Assembly (NCBI GenBank): GCA_027311705.1
Contig: DAICYJ010000008.1
Location: 1-49,035 of the forward strand
Length of the DNA stretch: 49,035 nucleotides
From: Novosphingobium sp.
GTDB lineage: Bacteria > Pseudomonadota > Alphaproteobacteria > Sphingomonadales > Sphingomonadaceae
Reading direction: 5' to 3'
Position 1 is the first letter of the stretch. Each line of letters starts with the position of its first letter. The position numbers and the translations under genes are program-made. A model generated the notes under the pieces. That model had not been told where the DNA came from. It saw only the letters and a list, made by a program, of their open reading frames with translations, and searched no databases. Positions 1 through 9,279 of the stretch are shown here, piece by piece.

Positions 1-27
1 GGCCGGAAGTGCCGCCCACGGATGCCT

Positions 28-53
28 TTATCGCTTGAACAAACTAGCGATAA
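28..53 (-). promoter_or_regulatory. Hairpin overlapping the stop codon of the mini-ORF
   Basis: A perfect 8-bp inverted repeat, TTATCGCT and AGCGATAA, encloses a 10-nt loop. Read on the minus strand, the left arm starts inside the next-to-last sense codons of the 18-codon ORF and the loop begins with its stop codon TAG. A ribosome finishing that ORF would therefore open the stem. No T-run follows on either strand, so it does not look like an intrinsic terminator. A role in coupling translation to a downstream gene left of the window is inference. Confidence 0.4.
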
Positions 54-100
54 TGCTCCGCGATGCGCAATGCCGACCCCTCTGCTGAACCATGAGACAT
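44..100 (-). CDS. Possible 18-residue small ORF or leader peptide with an extended Shine-Dalgarno
   Basis: An ATG on the minus strand at 100-98 opens an 18-codon frame that ends with TAG at 46-44; it translates as MSHGSAEGSALRIAEHYR. Just upstream, at 116-103, lies AAAGGAGGTGATCC, which can pair with almost the whole anti-Shine-Dalgarno tail of 16S rRNA. The GGAGG core is 7 nt from the ATG, the ideal distance. The peptide is not recognised. It could be a leader peptide for a gene left of the window, a free-standing small protein, or chance; the site is much stronger than those of the ordinary genes nearby. A second ATG at 93 opens an overlapping 21-codon frame. Confidence 0.35.
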   Translation of the reverse strand: MSHGSAEGSALRIAEHYR

Positions 101-304
101 CGGATCACCTCCTTTCGCGCTGTTGAGCCAAAGTTGCCGCCTTGCGAGCAGCTCGACCGGGAAGTTTTATCCTGCACCGGCCTTGACTCGAATGTGATTC
201 ATTCGGGGCAGAACAACAAGACTTGCAATGAATTATTTTGTCGTCAGGATAGGGCCTTCGCGCCGGTGAAACGGCATGCTCCGCTGCCCGAAGCGGCGCT
301 CGTT
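101..304. other. Intergenic stretch with a 16S 3'-end look-alike
   Basis: About 200 bases lie between the end of the lipoprotein gene and the mini-ORF. On the plus strand, 102-116 reads GGATCACCTCCTTTC, which is the 3'-terminal sequence of 16S rRNA; on the minus strand it serves as the extended ribosome-binding site of the mini-ORF. A weak CCGCT/AGCGG stem lies at 281-296 without a T-run. I see no convincing promoter, tRNA or longer protein-coding frame here. Confidence 0.5.
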
Positions 305-880
305 TCAGGGTTGGCGGCAGTCCTCGATAACCCGGCCGATTTCCGCCCATACAGGCAGGTACAGTGTCGGCAATCCGTTGATATCCAGCGCAAATCTGCC
401 GCGGCTGAATGCCATGGCATCGAGCCGGCGATCATTGGCGGCAAACACGATTGCCAGCATCGACATAGTCGCCCCCGGCACAGGTGAGGCGCTGAGCGCT
501 TCGGTGCCGCCGGATGTGCTGATCGACGCGGGGATGGACGCGGCGGCCATGCCGGGGCGTGATAGCGTGACTGTGCGCCGCGCCGGATCGCAACGCATCG
601 CCAACAGCGGCGCGGCACCGGGGGTGCCGAAACGGGCGACGCTGCCGCCGGCTTCTGCCTGATAGCTCCACGTTCCGGGGGTTTGCGGCGCATCGCGCCA
701 ATTGGCCGAGGCCGGAGCGGGGGCCGGAGCGAGGGCCGGTCGCGGTGCCTCCGGCCGAGCGGGCGGCGGGAACGGCCGGGGCGTGGGAGCGGGCGGCGCG
801 GGAGGGACGACACGCTCCGCCACGCAGCCGGCGAGCGCCGAAACGAGGAGGAGCAGCGAATGCGCGCGGTTGATCTTCAT
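305..880 (-). CDS. Proline/alanine-rich lipoprotein, hypothetical
   Basis: The 191-residue product starts with a lipoprotein signal: positive n-region (MKINR), hydrophobic stretch and lipobox L-A-G-C with the lipidated Cys at residue 19. It then has a long Pro/Ala-rich linker (about residues 25-65), usual for proteins tethered to the inner face of the outer membrane, and a C-terminal domain of about 120 residues that I do not recognise. The Met at 880 is preferred over an upstream in-frame start at 934 because it places the signal peptide at the N-terminus. The gene is divergent from tlyA, with only 25 bp between the two start codons, so promoters must lie inside the opposite genes. Function unknown. 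Confidence 0.75.
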   Translation of the reverse strand: MKINRAHSLLLLVSALAGCVAERVVPPAPPAPTPRPFPPPARPEAPRPALAPAPAPASANWRDAPQTPGTWSYQAEAGGSVARFGTPGAAPLLAMRCDPARRTVTLSRPGMAAASIPASISTSGGTEALSASPVPGATMSMLAIVFAANDRRLDAMAFSRGRFALDINGLPTLYLPVWAEIGRVIEDCRQP

Positions 881-905
881 GCCCTGTCTATGGAAGAGAC
901 GGCGC

Positions 906-1661
906 GTGACCTCAACCCGCCCACCCAAAAGCAAATTGCGCGTCGATCAGGCTCTGGTCGAACGCGGCCTTGTGGAAAGCCGCGCCCGTGCGCAGGCGCT
1001 GATCCTTGCTGGGCTGGTCTTTTCGGGCGAGACCAAGATCGTCAAGGCCGGCCAGCCCATCGCCGACGACGCCCCGCTGGACGTGCGGGGGCGCGACCAC
1101 CCGTGGGTTTCGCGCGGCGGGATCAAGCTGGCGCATGCCATCGCGCACTTCGCGCTTGACCCTGCGGGCGTGACCGCGATGGATATTGGCAGTTCGACCG
1201 GCGGTTTTACCGACGTTCTGCTCCAGAATGGTGCGGAACATGTGTTCGCGGTGGATTCGGGCACCAACCAGCTGGCGTGGAAGCTGCGGCAGGACCCGCG
1301 CGTGACCGTGCTGGAACAGACCAGCGCGCGCGTGCTGACGGCGGAAAACATCGACAGGCCGGCGACTTGGGTGGTGTGCGACGCCAGCTTCATCGCGCTG
1401 CACAAGGTGCTGGAAGTGCCACTGGCGCTGGCGGCGCGGCCTACGCGGCTGGTCGCGCTGATCAAGCCGCAATTTGAAGTGGGGCGCGGCGAAGTGGGCA
1501 AGGGCGGAGTGGTGCGCGACCCCGAATTGCACGCCCGCGTATGCGGCCAAGTGCGTGATTGGCTTGAACAAGATGGCTGGGCGGTGGACGGGATCGTAGA
1601 GAGCCCGATCACGGGTCCGGAAGGGAACGTGGAATTCCTGATCGCGGCGTGGCGCAGATAG
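906..1661 (+). CDS. tlyA: TlyA-family rRNA 2'-O-methyltransferase
   Basis: The product belongs to the TlyA/hemolysin A family, which in characterised members 2'-O-methylates cytidines of 16S and/or 23S rRNA with S-adenosylmethionine. An N-terminal S4-type RNA-binding domain (about residues 8-70, starting LRVDQALVERGL) is followed by an FtsJ-like Rossmann methyltransferase with the cofactor loop DIGSSTGGFTDVLLQ and the later motif KPQFEVGRGEVGKGG. The length of 251 residues is normal. I chose the GTG at 906 because GGAAGAGA sits 6 nt upstream and the S4 domain then starts near the N-terminus; an ATG at 879 would overlap the divergent lipoprotein start. The old haemolysin label is not evidence for haemolysis. 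Confidence 0.9.
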   Translation: MTSTRPPKSKLRVDQALVERGLVESRARAQALILAGLVFSGETKIVKAGQPIADDAPLDVRGRDHPWVSRGGIKLAHAIAHFALDPAGVTAMDIGSSTGGFTDVLLQNGAEHVFAVDSGTNQLAWKLRQDPRVTVLEQTSARVLTAENIDRPATWVVCDASFIALHKVLEVPLALAARPTRLVALIKPQFEVGRGEVGKGGVVRDPELHARVCGQVRDWLEQDGWAVDGIVESPITGPEGNVEFLIAAWRR

Positions 1662-1774
1662 ACGCTGGGAAAAGTTGCCAGTTCGGTTGCTGCCCGCCAA
1701 TATCCGGCGCGAATCGCCATGTTGTGTGCACAATCGGCCGCCTCGCCAACCAATCGCCAAACTTATCGGATGCC

Positions 1775-2329
1775 ATGAGATACCTTGCTTCTCCTGCCCA
1801 GCTTCGGGCCAGCATCTTGCGCTGGTCGCTGTTCACGGTTCCGCTCGTCCTTGGGCTGGGCTTTCTTTCGGGATTGGCGGCCAACAGCGGGCCGGGCAAT
1901 CCGTGGTTCGATGCGCTTGAAAAGCCGGGGATTTATCCGCCGCCGGCAGCGTTCGGCATCGTGTGGTCGATCCTTTACGTGCTGATGGGCGTGGCACTGG
2001 CGCTGGTGATTGCGGCACGCGGCGCGCGCTTGCGCGGGGCGGCGATCGTGGCTTTCGCGGTGCAGTTGCTGATCAACCTCGCGTGGAGCCCGGTGTTTTT
2101 CGGGATGCACCAGATCTCGCTGGCGCTCGGCGTGATCGTGGCGTTGCTGCTGGCGCTGGTGGTGACGACCGCGCTGTTCTGGCGGGTGCGGCGGCTGGCT
2201 GCGGCGCTGCTGATGCCCACGATCGCGTGGGTGTGCTTTGCCTCGGTGCTGAACCTGCAGTTCCTGCAGCTCAATCCCTTTGCCGACGGCCTATCGGATT
2301 CGGGCGCGGCGGTGCGCGTCAAGCTGTGA
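1775..2329 (+). CDS. tspO: TspO/MBR family tryptophan-rich sensory membrane protein
   Basis: This 184-residue integral membrane protein has about five hydrophobic segments and TspO hallmarks: a W-F-x-x-L-E-K-P-x-x-x-P-P motif near residue 46, an IVWSILYVLMG segment, and a conserved INLAWSPVFF helix. Bacterial TspO proteins bind porphyrins and related tetrapyrroles and influence oxygen- or stress-linked regulation in alphaproteobacteria such as Rhodobacter. The N-terminus is slightly longer than usual. The ATG at 1775 is the first Met before the first membrane segment; the ribosome-binding site is weak. The 113-bp gap from tlyA contains a short TTGTG-TG-CACAA dyad (1722-1733) that could be an operator, though nothing proves it. 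Confidence 0.88.
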   Translation: MRYLASPAQLRASILRWSLFTVPLVLGLGFLSGLAANSGPGNPWFDALEKPGIYPPPAAFGIVWSILYVLMGVALALVIAARGARLRGAAIVAFAVQLLINLAWSPVFFGMHQISLALGVIVALLLALVVTTALFWRVRRLAAALLMPTIAWVCFASVLNLQFLQLNPFADGLSDSGAAVRVKL

Positions 2330-2406
2330 CCGCTCTTGCGTGACAGGCGGTGGGCCACCATCTAGGCGGCTCGACACAAATACCCCATTCCTGAGGCGCT
2401 GAGACC

Positions 2407-2670
2407 ATGCAGAGCGAAAATCCCGTGATCGCCGACTTCGTCAAGCTGATCAACAGCGCCGCCGGAACGCTGGCCGGGATGGGCCGCGAGGCGGGCGAGA
2501 CCGCGCGCGAAAAGGCCAAGGAAGTGTTCGGCGGCATGGACTTCGTCAGCCGCGAGGAATTCGAGACGGTGAAGGACATCGCCGTGGCCGCGCGCGAAGA
2601 GGCCGAGAGCCTGAAGGCGCGCATCGAGGCGCTGGAAGCCGTGGCGGCGGCGAGCACCGCGCCAGCCTGA
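2407..2670 (+). CDS. ubiK: UbiK-family ubiquinone biosynthesis accessory factor (BMFP domain)
   Basis: The 87-residue protein has the two-part layout of the BMFP/YqiC family: an amphipathic N-terminal half (ending near EVFGGMDFVSREEFETV) and a C-terminal coiled coil (roughly residues 50-80, EEAESLKARIEALEA). In E. coli UbiK helps assemble the soluble Ubi complex that makes ubiquinone under aerobic conditions and associates with lipid through its N-terminal part. The family signature FVSREEFETVKDIA is clear. It lies in a plus-strand run with tspO and the small gene at 2752, but with 77-81 bp gaps, so co-transcription is uncertain. Confidence 0.85.
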   Translation: MQSENPVIADFVKLINSAAGTLAGMGREAGETAREKAKEVFGGMDFVSREEFETVKDIAVAAREEAESLKARIEALEAVAAASTAPA

Positions 2671-2751
2671 ACCGCAACCGGGCGCGGAACTTCCGCCGGG
2701 CCCGTGCTTTGAATGCTCCAAAGGGCCGCTGCCGGCCCGCAGGAGCACTTC

Positions 2752-3024
2752 GTGTTTACGCAACTCAACCCCGCGATTCCCTTGCACGTGCTGGGCAAAG
2801 GCGATGGCTTTGCCATCGGCATGATCGACTACGGCCAGGAACATAACCTCATCTGGGTCACCGCGCTCGACGACACCGGCGAAATCTGGTGCGCGCCCAA
2901 CCACAAGGTGCGCATGGGCGCGAACTGGACGATGGGGCGGGCGGAAAACCCACTGGTGTCGCGCGACAAGAACCGGGCGCCCGATTGCACCGGATCGCGC
3001 GAAGCCGTTCAAGCGAATGCCTGA
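2752..3024 (+). CDS. Small conserved hypothetical protein
   Basis: This soluble, tryptophan-containing protein of about 90 residues has no recognised domain, signal peptide or membrane segment. I recall similar short proteins (starting with a TQLNPAIPLHVLGKGDG-like block, then IDYG-EHNLIWVTAL and EIWCAPN) in other sphingomonads. The start is a GTG at 2752: AGGAG lies 6 nt upstream, and the conserved block begins right after it. The ATG at 2713 would add 13 unconserved residues without a good ribosome-binding site. Its C-terminal tail is low in complexity. It sits between ubiK and katE, but the katE promoter candidate lies downstream of it. Function unknown. Confidence 0.7.
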   Translation: MFTQLNPAIPLHVLGKGDGFAIGMIDYGQEHNLIWVTALDDTGEIWCAPNHKVRMGANWTMGRAENPLVSRDKNRAPDCTGSREAVQANA

Positions 3025-3048
3025 CGCGCCGAACCGTTGAGCGGATAA

Positions 3049-3073
3049 GGAACGGGCGGGGCTGCGGTGCGTC
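3049..3073 (+). promoter_or_regulatory. Candidate EcfG-type general-stress promoter of katE
   Basis: GGAAC (3049-3053) and CGTC (3070-3073) are separated by 16 bases. The known consensus for the alphaproteobacterial general stress sigma factor EcfG is GGAAC, 16-17 bases, CGTT, so the upstream element is perfect and the downstream one matches 3 of 4. It lies 43 bp before the katE start. A 5-bp hairpin GCACG-TTT-CGTGC (3084-3096) lies in the predicted leader, just before the AGGAGG ribosome-binding site at 3099-3104. Catalases are common EcfG-regulon members, which supports the reading. Confidence 0.5.
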
Positions 3074-3115
3074 ACTCTTGTAAGCACGTTTCGTGCACAG
3101 GAGGCTTTCCACCCC

Positions 3116-5233
<2,118 letters not shown>

Positions 5234-5239
5234 CGCGCT

Positions 5240-6577
5240 TCAGGATGTGAGGCCGCGCGCAACCGCGGCCTCGCATTCCAGCCGCCACAGCAATCCCGGT
5301 TGCGAATATTCGAGAATGACGTCGGCATTCAGGCTGCGTGCGGGAATGTGCCGGATAAGCGTGGTGCCGAAGCCGCTGGCGGTCGGCGAGTGAACGCGCG
5401 GTCCGCCGCTTTCCCGCCACTGGGCGATGAACCGGCCATCCCTGGTTTCCTCCCAGGTCAGTGCAACAACGCCCTGCGCAACCGACAGCGATCCATATTT
5501 AAGCGCATTGGTGGCCAGTTCGTTGAGGGCCATGCCGATGATTTCGGCGGTGCGCGGCGACAGCGCGATGGCGGTGCCTGATGCGTGCACTTGCGCACGG
5601 GCTTCCGGCCCCAGGATCGCGAGTTGGGCTTCGACCATCTCATCCATCGGGATTGTCGACCAGCCGCGCCGCACGAGCAGATCCTGATTGGCGGAAAGGC
5701 TGGCCAGCCGGGTTTCAAAGCGGCGGATGAACTCCGGATCCGAACTACCCGAGCGCCGCGCCAGCGCCTGCACCACGGCCAGCATGTTCTTCGACCGGTG
5801 GTTGACCTCCATCAGCAGCACGCGGATCTGCTCTTCCTTTTCGAGCAGGTCGTTCACGTCGGTTGCGGTGCCGAACCAGTAGACGATGTTGCCGTCGTCA
5901 TCGCGGATCGGCTTGGCGCGCGAAAGGAACCAGCGATAGACTCCGTCGCGCGCGCGCAGAGGAAATGTATCTTCCCATTCGCGACCGGCTGCGACGTGTT
6001 CCAGGTATTTGGCCAATGCCCGGTCGCGATGGTCCGGGTGGTGCGGTTCGGACGCGCCGGAAACGACCCCTTGGTGCGAAAGCCCCGTGTAATCGTACCA
6101 CGGCTTGTTAAACCAGATCCGATCGCCGTTGGGCAGAGCGACCCACGCCAATTGCGAGATATTGTCGGCGAGCATGCGCAGGCGCAACTCGCTTTCTTTC
6201 AGCGCGGCCTCTGCAGCGAATTGTTCGGTTATATCGCGGGCGATCTTGCTGGCCCCGATGATCGCACCATCGGCCGCAAGGATTGGCGAAACCGTTATCG
6301 AAACGCGGATCTCGGTCCCGTCCTTGCGCAGGCGGATCGTTTCAAAGCTCTTGACCCGCTCGCCTCTGACGATGCGGGCCATGATATCGTCTTCTTCATC
6401 CTGCCGTGCAGCGGGGATCAGCCTGCGGATCGACTGGCCAACCATCTCGTCTTCGGAATAGCCGAAGATGCGTGCGGCCGCTGGGTTCCAGCTGACGACC
6501 GTGCCATCCAGCGATTTGCTGACGATGGCATCGTCGGAAGACTGGATGATCGCGGAGAGATGGGCTTCCGCCAACAC
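5240..6577 (-). CDS. PAS-PAS HWE-family sensor histidine kinase
   Basis: The product, about 445 residues, is a soluble sensor kinase with two PAS/PAC domains (about residues 5-120, with SWNPAAARIFGYSEDEM, and 130-250, with WFNKPWYDYTGLS) followed by a kinase core. The phosphoacceptor His is in VNHRSKNMLAVVQALARRS (about residue 260); the ATPase part shows MALNELATNALKYGSLS and a W-x-E in IAQWRESGG. This is the HWE/HisKA_2 type. In sphingomonads such kinases often feed phosphate to PhyR in the general stress response. No membrane segment is seen, so it probably senses a cytoplasmic cue. The start is uncertain: I chose GTG at 6577 with GGAG 9 nt upstream; other GTGs lie slightly further upstream. 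No response regulator is adjacent. Confidence 0.85.
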   Translation of the reverse strand: MLAEAHLSAIIQSSDDAIVSKSLDGTVVSWNPAAARIFGYSEDEMVGQSIRRLIPAARQDEEDDIMARIVRGERVKSFETIRLRKDGTEIRVSITVSPILAADGAIIGASKIARDITEQFAAEAALKESELRLRMLADNISQLAWVALPNGDRIWFNKPWYDYTGLSHQGVVSGASEPHHPDHRDRALAKYLEHVAAGREWEDTFPLRARDGVYRWFLSRAKPIRDDDGNIVYWFGTATDVNDLLEKEEQIRVLLMEVNHRSKNMLAVVQALARRSGSSDPEFIRRFETRLASLSANQDLLVRRGWSTIPMDEMVEAQLAILGPEARAQVHASGTAIALSPRTAEIIGMALNELATNALKYGSLSVAQGVVALTWEETRDGRFIAQWRESGGPRVHSPTASGFGTTLIRHIPARSLNADVILEYSQPGLLWRLECEAAVARGLTS

Positions 6578-6657
6578 TGAACGATGCTCCGATTGCGACC
6601 CTGCCCCGCGATGCACTGTAAGCACATGCGAGGCAGATTCAATCGTGCAAAATTTCC

Positions 6658-7866
6658 CTAAAGTCCCGCTTTGGCAAGGGCTTGGTCGAGATCCGCGATC
6701 ACATCCTCGGGGTCTTCGAGTCCTACGTTCAACCGCAGCATGCCTTCGCCCACGCCCATGTCGGCGCGGGTTTCGGGGCCGACGCCGTGGTGGGTGGACG
6801 AGGCAGGGTGGCACATCAGCGAACGCGAATCCCCGATGTTGTTCGATATATCGATCAATTGCAGCGCATCGAGGATGGCGTGCGCCTGGGCGCGCTCGCC
6901 ATCGACCACGATCGACAGGATCGGTCCGCCCGCCTTCATCTGCTTTCGCGCCATTTCGAATTGCGGGTGGCTGGGCAGGAAGGGGTAGAGCACGCGCGGC
7001 ACGCGGCCTTCGAGGAAAGTCGCGACCTTCAGCGCGTTCTCGCTCTGCTTGTGGATGCGCAGGTCGAGCGTTTCCAAGCCTTTGAGCACGACCCATGCGT
7101 TGAACGGCGCGCAGTTCGGGCCGGTGTTGCGCTGGAACGGCAGCAGCTTGTCGTTGATGAATTCATCGCTTCCGCAGACGGCGCCGGCCAGAACGCGGCC
7201 CTGCCCGTCCATCATCTTGGTGGCGGAATAGGCAACCACGTCCGCGCCGAAATCCAGCGGCCTTTGCAGCGCGCTGGTGGCAAAGGCGTTGTCGACCACG
7301 GTGGTGATGCCGTGGGCGCGGGCCAGATTGCACACGAATTCAAGGTCGACGATATCCATCGTGGGGTTGGCGGGCGTTTCGAAGAAAAACACCTTGGTGT
7401 TGGGCCGGATTGCCGATTCCCACGCAGCGCGGTCGCCCGCATGGATCGTGGTGCCTTCGATGCCGAAGCGCGGCAGCAGGTTGTCGATCAGCCAGCGGCA
7501 CGATCCGAACGCGGCCTTGGCGGCGACGACGTGGTCCCCTGCCGAAAGCTGGCAGAGCAACGCGGTGGTCATCGCGGCCATGCCGCTCGCCTGCGCGCGG
7601 CACGCCTGCGCCCCTTCGAGCAGGGCGATGCGTTCCTCCAGCATCTGGACCGTGGGGTTCTGCAGGCGCGAATAGGTCATGCCATCCTGCTCGCCCGCAA
7701 AGCGTGCGGCGACGGTGGCGGCGGTTTCATAGGTGTAGCCGGAGGTGAGGAACAGCGCCTCGCTCGTCTCGCCCATTTCCGATCGCCAGGTGCCACCACG
7801 GATGGCCTGGGTTGCGGGGCGCCACTTGGCGGTGATCGAGCGGTCCTGACCGTCTGTGCGTTTCAT
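6658..7866 (-). CDS. metZ: O-succinylhomoserine sulfhydrylase
   Basis: This 402-residue PLP enzyme of the Cys/Met metabolism family replaces the succinyl group of O-succinylhomoserine with sulfide to give homocysteine. Family signatures include TSGYTYETAATVAARFAGE, YSRLQNPTVQMLEERIA, the PLP-lysine motif SATKMMDGQGRVLAG (Lys at about 217), and the substrate-loop region DSRSLMCHPASSTHHG. It resembles MetZ of Pseudomonas and other alphaproteobacteria rather than cystathionine gamma-synthase, but paralogues in this family can be hard to separate by eye. AAGGCG precedes the ATG. The divergent 87-bp gap to the next gene has a small stem (7892-7907) but no riboswitch I can identify. Confidence 0.92.
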   Translation of the reverse strand: MKRTDGQDRSITAKWRPATQAIRGGTWRSEMGETSEALFLTSGYTYETAATVAARFAGEQDGMTYSRLQNPTVQMLEERIALLEGAQACRAQASGMAAMTTALLCQLSAGDHVVAAKAAFGSCRWLIDNLLPRFGIEGTTIHAGDRAAWESAIRPNTKVFFFETPANPTMDIVDLEFVCNLARAHGITTVVDNAFATSALQRPLDFGADVVAYSATKMMDGQGRVLAGAVCGSDEFINDKLLPFQRNTGPNCAPFNAWVVLKGLETLDLRIHKQSENALKVATFLEGRVPRVLYPFLPSHPQFEMARKQMKAGGPILSIVVDGERAQAHAILDALQLIDISNNIGDSRSLMCHPASSTHHGVGPETRADMGVGEGMLRLNVGLEDPEDVIADLDQALAKAGL

Positions 7867-7953
7867 GGGACGTCGCCTTAAATTCGTGCGACCGCTCGCG
7901 CAAGCGGCGCGACATTGCATGAAGGCGGGGTTTCGACGTATCTGCCCCAAACC

Positions 7954-9276
7954 ATGACGGCGACACCGATGAACACCATGAACGCGGCTGGGAACGGCGC
8001 TGGGCGAAACCGCGATCCGATCGTCTGGCTCGGCGGGCTGGCGCTGGCGTTTTTCGCGCTGGCGCTGTGGCGGCTGGGCACGCCGTCGAAGCCGATGTTC
8101 GACGAAATCCACTACCTGCCGGCGGCGCGGCGCCTGATCGAACTTTCCAGCCGGCTCAATCCCGAACATCCCCTGGTGGGCAAAGAATTCATCGCGCTGG
8201 GGATGAGGCTGTTCGGCGACGTGCCGTTCGGCTGGCGGTTTCCCAGCGTGGTGCTGGGCACAATAGGCCTGTTCGCGGCGACGCGGGCGATGTGGTGGGC
8301 CACCCTTTCGCGCAGCACGACGTTGCTGTTCGGCGTGTTGCTGGCGACCGATTTCATCTGGTTCATCCTGTCGCGCATCGCGATGCTCGATATGGCGATG
8401 GCGGCGATGCTGGCGCTGGCATTCTGGCAATGGGCGCTGGCGTGGCGCAAGGGCAGGCGGGTGCACCTGATCGCGTGCGGGGTGTTCCTGGGCCTGTCGC
8501 TGGGGGCGAAATGGAATGGCATCCCGCTGCTGGTGCTGCCCGGCCTGCTGTTCGCGTGGGACCGCTGGCGCGCCCTGGCGGGGCGCAGGAAGCAGTGGCT
8601 GACCGCGCGCGACGTGGGGCCGGTACGGGGCGTTTCGCTGCTGGAGGCGGCGCTGTGGCTGGGTCTGCTGCCGATCGTGGTCTATCTCGCCACGTTCGCG
8701 CCCGCCTATTTCTACAAGGTGCAGCCGCTGACGCTGGCGGGCACGCTGCACTGGCAGACCTATATGCTGCAGTTGCAGGACAGCGTGGTGAAGCCGCACA
8801 ATTACATGAGCCGGTGGTGGCAGTGGGTGTTCAACCTGCGGCCGATCTGGTTCCTGTATGAAAAGGTCGATGGCGCGCAGCGCGGCGTGCTGATGCTGGG
8901 CAATCCGTTCACGATGCTGGCCGGGCTGCCGGCGCTGTTGTTCTGCGCATGGGACGGCGTGCGCAGAACCAAAGTGAAGGGGTCTCGCCTGCGCGGCGGA
9001 CTGGCGCTGATGTACGCCGTGGCGCTGGCATTCTGGGCGCTGAACGGCAAACCGGTGCAGTTCTATTACCACTACGAGCTGGCCAGCGTGTTCCTGCTGG
9101 CGGCGTTGGCGCTGGTGGTGGCGGACTGGTGGGATGCGGGGGTGCGCTGGCCCGCGTTGCTGACCGCCGCGATCTCGGTGATGCTGTTCATCGGGTTCTA
9201 TCCGATCCTCGCGGCCAGCCCGCTGCCGCGCCCGAACGCGTTTGCGGATTATACGTGGCTCAAGAGCTGGCGGTAA
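7954..9276 (+). CDS. PMT-family (GT39) dolichyl/polyprenyl-phosphate-mannose protein mannosyltransferase
   Basis: A multi-pass membrane glycosyltransferase of about 440 residues. It carries the PMT hallmarks: an acidic FDEIHYLPAARRLI loop after the first membrane helix (catalytic Asp-Glu pair), repeated hydrophobic segments, and the C-terminal block RWWQWVFNLRPIWFLYEK typical of the PMT four-helix module. Known family members move mannose from a polyprenyl-phosphate carrier to Ser/Thr of proteins at the outer membrane face. The convergent neighbour, 3 bp away, encodes a probable synthase of exactly that carrier. The start is uncertain: ATG at 7954, 7969 and 7978 are all possible, as is 7915, and none has a clear ribosome-binding site. 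Confidence 0.85.
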   Translation: MTATPMNTMNAAGNGAGRNRDPIVWLGGLALAFFALALWRLGTPSKPMFDEIHYLPAARRLIELSSRLNPEHPLVGKEFIALGMRLFGDVPFGWRFPSVVLGTIGLFAATRAMWWATLSRSTTLLFGVLLATDFIWFILSRIAMLDMAMAAMLALAFWQWALAWRKGRRVHLIACGVFLGLSLGAKWNGIPLLVLPGLLFAWDRWRALAGRRKQWLTARDVGPVRGVSLLEAALWLGLLPIVVYLATFAPAYFYKVQPLTLAGTLHWQTYMLQLQDSVVKPHNYMSRWWQWVFNLRPIWFLYEKVDGAQRGVLMLGNPFTMLAGLPALLFCAWDGVRRTKVKGSRLRGGLALMYAVALAFWALNGKPVQFYYHYELASVFLLAALALVVADWWDAGVRWPALLTAAISVMLFIGFYPILAASPLPRPNAFADYTWLKSWR

Positions 9277-9279
9277 AGC

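Noticed and set aside
6578..7096. An upstream extension of the histidine kinase frame into metZ
   Set aside because: The extension is Arg/Pro-rich antisense of metZ and has no domain; the PAS domain starts just after 6577.
7867..7953. A SAM-II-type riboswitch in front of metZ
   Set aside because: metZ genes in alphaproteobacteria often have one, but the stem here (7892-7907) lacks the conserved loop and pseudoknot sequences I know for SAM-II.
7867..9072. An upstream extension of the metZ frame opposite the PMT gene
   Set aside because: The MetZ fold starts at 7866 with a ribosome-binding site; the extension is low-complexity Arg/Gln/His sequence antisense to a real gene.
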